Below are positions 60,950 through 64,000 of a DNA stretch of 64,000 nt, in pieces. Position 1 is the stretch's first letter. Every line of letters begins with the position of its first letter. The notes below the pieces were generated by a model. It was not told the origin of the DNA and searched no databases. It saw only the letters and a program-made list of their open reading frames with translations. The DNA comes from Onthomorpha sp937906975 (GTDB lineage Bacteria; Bacteroidota; Bacteroidia; Bacteroidales; P3). The position numbers were made by a program, and so were the translations under genes. The stretch is from contig JAZLDH010000012.1 of the NCBI GenBank assembly GCA_045614605.1, positions 62,001 to 126,000 of the forward strand. Reading direction: 5' to 3'.

Positions 60950-61954
60950 CTATATATTTCTAAATCCTATGATTTCTCTAACTTCTTTAAGGGTTTTGAT
61001 TGCCGATTCTCTTGCTTTTTCGTTTCCAAGTTTTGCTATTTTCGAAAGATATGCTGTGTCTGATTCCACTTCTTTTATTCTTTCTCTTAATGGTGCCACG
61101 AAATTTTCCATATCTTCGGCTAATTGTTTTTTCAAATCGCCATATCTTATAGTGCAATCGGCATATTGTCTGTCAAATTCTTTGATTACCTCATCTTTTG
61201 ACACAAGTTTTAATAGTGAGAATAGGTTTTCTACCTCTGTTGTCTTTTCTGAGTTTGGTGTTTGTGGGCCTGAGTCGGTTTTTGCTCTCATTATTTTTTT
61301 CTTTAACACGCTTGGCTCATCTGTAAGAAAGATTGCATTGCCTTCTCCTTCGCTTTTACCCATTTTTCCGCTACCATCTAATCCCGGAACTTTGATTAGC
61401 TCTCCTGTAAAGTTGTATGCTACTGGTTCTGGAAAGTAATCTACTCCGTACATGCGGTTGAATCTTCCTGCAAAGGCACGTGTCATTTCCAAGTGTTGTT
61501 CTTGGTCTTTCCCAACTGGCACATGGGTTGCTTTATGCAAGATAATATCCGCTGCCATAAGGGTTGGATAGGTCAAAAGTCCAGCATTAACGTTTTGAGG
61601 GTTTTGTCTGACTTTGTCTTTGAAAGAAGTAACTCTTTCTAACTCGCCTAAATAAGCATTCATGTTCAAAAACATATAGAGTTCTGCTGTTTCGGGAACT
61701 TGACTTTGAATATAAATTGTTGCTTTCTCAGGGTCTAATCCACATGCTATGTATTGTGCTAATATTGTCTTTACTTTTTGATGTAAATCCTGTGGGTTAG
61801 GATGAGTAGTCAAAGAATGATAATCTGCTATAAAAAAGAAACAGTTTTCTTTTTCTTGTAATTGTATAAAATTTCTTAAAGCCCCAAAATAATTACCTAA
61901 ATGTAGGTTGCCTGTGGGACGCATTCCGCTTACTATTGTCTTCATAGTGTGCAA
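60950..61954 (-). CDS. trpS: Tryptophanyl-tRNA synthetase
   Basis: Class I synthetase of 334 aa; the likelier start is Met4 at 61945 (MKTIVSGMRPTGNLHLGNYFG). The HIGH-type motif is GNLHLGNYFG near residues 14-23 and the KMSKS-type motif is KMGKSEG near residue 197. PVGKDQEQHLEMTRAFAGRFN near residue 152 is family-typical. It has no link to its neighbours apart from co-transcription with yebC. Confidence 0.97.
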   Translation of the reverse strand: MHTMKTIVSGMRPTGNLHLGNYFGALRNFIQLQEKENCFFFIADYHSLTTHPNPQDLHQKVKTILAQYIACGLDPEKATIYIQSQVPETAELYMFLNMNAYLGELERVTSFKDKVRQNPQNVNAGLLTYPTLMAADIILHKATHVPVGKDQEQHLEMTRAFAGRFNRMYGVDYFPEPVAYNFTGELIKVPGLDGSGKMGKSEGEGNAIFLTDEPSVLKKKIMRAKTDSGPQTPNSEKTTEVENLFSLLKLVSKDEVIKEFDRQYADCTIRYGDLKKQLAEDMENFVAPLRERIKEVESDTAYLSKIAKLGNEKARESAIKTLKEVREIIGFRNI

Positions 61955-62015
61955 AATTAATAAAACTTAATGATTTATTTGTAAATATTGCAATCTTTAT
62001 TCTTAGAGAAAAATA

Positions 62016-62051
62016 AAAGCGGAGTAGATTTATTTCAATCTACTCCGCTTT
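62016..62051 (-). terminator. Terminator after the second T9SS cargo gene
   Basis: Arms 62016-62030 and 62037-62051 pair perfectly over 15 bases around a 6-base loop, with a T-rich continuation on the minus strand. Confidence 0.85.
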
Positions 62052-62069
62052 ATGTATTTGAGAATTAAA

Positions 62070-64000
62070 CTATTCTACTATTAGTTTCTTAGTTACAACT
62101 TTGCCTTCGGATAATACATTTATATAATATACTCCGCTTGCAAATTCTGATAAATCTATTTCGTAAGTTGTAGTATTTGCTTTTATATCTTCTTTCATTA
62201 AGATTTGACCTTTAAGATTTGCTATTGTAATTGTCGCATCTGAATTTAAGTCTGATATGTTTAATATACTAACATACTTAGCTGGATTTGGATATAGGTT
62301 TATTGTCATTGTGTTGCTTAAGGCTTCTTGTAATGAAGCAAGTGTTGTAAATGTTCTTACTTCTCCTTCGTATTCATTTTCGCCACAAGTAACAAATGCT
62401 TTAAACTCATATTCTGTTGCTGCTGCAAGTCCCGATATTTCAACTGTGATTGCAGCAAAGTTTTCTCCTGTGTAGTTTGCAATAGTCCATTCTTCTTGAT
62501 TTGTAACTCTGTATTTAAATCCTACTGAACTTATTCCTTCGTTTCCAACAGTTAATGTTGCTGTTAATGTTGCAGAGTTGTCTGTAATATTTGTTGCATC
62601 TGTTGTTGCAATTTGTGGTAATATTACTTGTTTTACAAAATCTAATGTTGCCCATTCAGAGTAAGTTCCTTCTGAACATATTGCTCTAACTTTAACTGTG
62701 TGTTCTCCGTTTGCTAAGTTTGTAAGTTGATGTGCTGGTGCATTAACAATTATTGGTTCTGTTTCGTCTAATTGTAATTCCCATTGTGTTTCACTTCCTG
62801 CTGCTTGCCAAGATACATTGATTGTATCAAATGCTTGTTCTGCTACAAGGTTTACAGGAGCAAAGCAAGGAACTTCTGGATTTATTTCTGTAATACTGAA
62901 ATTATCTATAATAGCTCCTGGTTGAACTCCCATTGATTCGTCATTAACCCAAACAAATACTAATTTTCTTGGCTCTTGTGGTGTTGGCAATGCAATGTTT
63001 ACTGTTGTTGTTTGGTTAGCTACATAATTTCCTCCTTCTGCATTTGTCAATATTATACCTTGTCCATAGCTTGCATTAGCAAATGATGGAAGTGGATATT
63101 CTAATGTAGGTTCAAAAGCAGTGCTTTCTGGAACGAAGAATACTTTTAGATAATCGTAAACTTCTGAGCCAATAACTTCTCCTCCTACTGTAAGGTCAAA
63201 ACTTATTGCAATAGAGTCTGATTCTCCGAATGAGAATACTTTTTCTGCTACTATCACAGAAATACCGCTTCCATAGTTTGTAGTTACTCCATTATCTCCT
63301 GAAACAAATAACGCTCCTGATGTTAATGAAGAAGGATTTGCAACAACCCATCTATTAGCACAAACTCCGTTTTTCAACAACCAACCTGTTGCTTGTCCTT
63401 GTTCAAATTCAAAATCACAAGTATATGGTACTGGTGTTGGGTCTGGTGTAGTTGTAAATGACACTCCTACTGACCAAGGTGAAACAGATGTTTCGCTACA
63501 AATTGCTCTTAAATGAACAGTGTAATTCATTTCTGATTCAAGGTTATCTATCACAACAGGACTTTCTGCAACTTCTACTGGTGTTGCTGCATCAATGCTT
63601 CCGCCTTGTGGTACTACAACATATTCATAACCTTCCATTGTTTCGTTTTGAGGGAATGTTAATAGAACTGTATTATTAGTAACATCACTTACAGAAAGGT
63701 TGATTGGAGCTTCGCAATCTGACCATTGATTAACAGCGATGTTATCTACAAATATATAGTTACTTCCATTAGATTGTGTACTTTCAACATAGAATGCAAA
63801 TTTCACAAATCCTGAATATGCAACACCTTCTGCGTTTTCTAATTTAAATTTAACTCTTGTTGGAGTTTGATTGAAATCAGCAAAATCACGAGTAGTATCA
63901 GCATCAGAATCTGTATAGATAAGTGCATTTGAACTTATCCATGTATTACCGTTGTCAGTAGATATTAAAACTACAAACTTATCATCTGGAGCTGCAGAAG
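62070..64000 (-). CDS. T9SS type A sorting-domain surface protein, N-terminus outside the window
   Basis: Large secreted protein; the frame is open to the last base of the window, so the Met at 63806 is internal. Upstream residues read D-D-K-F-V-V-L-I-S-T-D-N-G-N-T-W, then a choice-of-anchor J-like beta sandwich (VKFKLENAEGVAYSGFVKFAFYVES ... YIFVDNIAVN). Several fibronectin type III repeats follow (PINLSVSDVTNNTVLLTF; PVNLVAEQAFDTINVSWQ; YEFKAFVTCGENEYEGEV), with a second carbohydrate-binding-like domain between them (WVNDESMGVQPGAIIDNFSI). The end, INLYPNPAKYVSILNIS to GVYYINVLSEGKVVTKKLIVE, is the type A sorting domain cut off at the cell surface. Binding target unknown. Confidence 0.9.
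   Translation of the reverse strand, partial: SAAPDDKFVVLISTDNGNTWISSNALIYTDSDADTTRDFADFNQTPTRVKFKLENAEGVAYSGFVKFAFYVESTQSNGSNYIFVDNIAVNQWSDCEAPINLSVSDVTNNTVLLTFPQNETMEGYEYVVVPQGGSIDAATPVEVAESPVVIDNLESEMNYTVHLRAICSETSVSPWSVGVSFTTTPDPTPVPYTCDFEFEQGQATGWLLKNGVCANRWVVANPSSLTSGALFVSGDNGVTTNYGSGISVIVAEKVFSFGESDSIAISFDLTVGGEVIGSEVYDYLKVFFVPESTAFEPTLEYPLPSFANASYGQGIILTNAEGGNYVANQTTTVNIALPTPQEPRKLVFVWVNDESMGVQPGAIIDNFSITEINPEVPCFAPVNLVAEQAFDTINVSWQAAGSETQWELQLDETEPIIVNAPAHQLTNLANGEHTVKVRAICSEGTYSEWATLDFVKQVILPQIATTDATNITDNSATLTATLTVGNEGISSVGFKYRVTNQEEWTIANYTGENFAAITVEISGLAAATEYEFKAFVTCGENEYEGEVRTFTTLASLQEALSNTMTINLYPNPAKYVSILNISDLNSDATITIANLKGQILMKEDIKANTTTYEIDLSEFASGVYYINVLSEGKVVTKKLIVE

Overview
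The window is a low-GC chromosomal segment from a Bacteroidota (Bacteroidetes) bacterium, probably of the Bacteroidales. Four things support this: the gene order tRNA-Thr/Tyr/Gly/Thr-tuf-tRNA-Trp-secE-nusG-rplKAJL-rpoBC followed by a DUF3467 gene; a gliding/type IX secretion lipoprotein (GldD) and two type IX cargo proteins with type A and type B sorting domains; several TAnnTTTG promoter elements, two with a correctly spaced TTTG box; and a Bacteroidota-only small protein (DUF5606). No species can be named from the sequence alone.

Layout. (1) 1-276: end of a lipocalin gene on the + strand. (2) 355-37716: a roughly 37-kb surface-polysaccharide locus, all on the minus strand and therefore transcribed from high to low coordinates. 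It starts with ugd, rfbA and rfbB and a dTDP-amino-sugar/amino-acid module (aminotransferase, ATP-grasp ligase, GNAT acyltransferase, opine-type dehydrogenase, B12-dependent mutase-like protein). Flippase, glycosyltransferase and polymerase follow, then a GDP-fucose module (gmd, nucleotidyltransferase-GHMP kinase fusion, fucP, mutarotase, fcl, manC), then galE and wecC/wecB/tviB-type genes for ManNAcA-like uronic acids, more glycosyltransferases and a heparinase-like protein. It ends in a bacillosamine-type set (NeuD/PglD, LegC/PglE, CapD/PglF, PglC-like initiating transferase) interrupted by an AAA ATPase gene and an MNT/HEPN gene pair. (3) 37933-52345: a NAGPA-like secreted protein, DUF3467, then the rpoC-rpoB-ribosomal protein-nusG-secE-tuf-tRNA block with tandem promoters. 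(4) 52595-64000: housekeeping and T9SS genes (birA, T9SS cargo, gldD, DUF5606, an S4 protein, a POT transporter, ruvC, rsmI, yebC, trpS and a second T9SS cargo cut by the window end).

The most interesting signal is a set of long G tracts (on the coding strand) in acyltransferase genes of the polysaccharide locus: G8 at the junction of two fused NeuD domains (4870-4877), G6 plus T9 in a broken CatB-like gene (12018-12023 and 11881-11889), G7 that turns a WbbJ-like O-acetyltransferase OFF one base short of an open frame (18375-18381), and G8 inside a GNAT gene (31734-31741). By eye I found only one other G/C run of six or more in the 64 kb. This looks like slipped-strand phase variation of surface-sugar acylation, a mechanism different from the invertible promoters usually described for Bacteroidales capsules. 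The locus also carries scars of gene-cassette exchange: a NeuD-start/glycosyltransferase-end chimera (6753-6951), a 36-codon WbpG/PseA amidotransferase remnant (10146-10256) and a 44-codon glycosyltransferase start (24642-24776).

A second theme is a family of CTTAG/CTAAG intergenic hairpins used as terminators at several unrelated gene ends.
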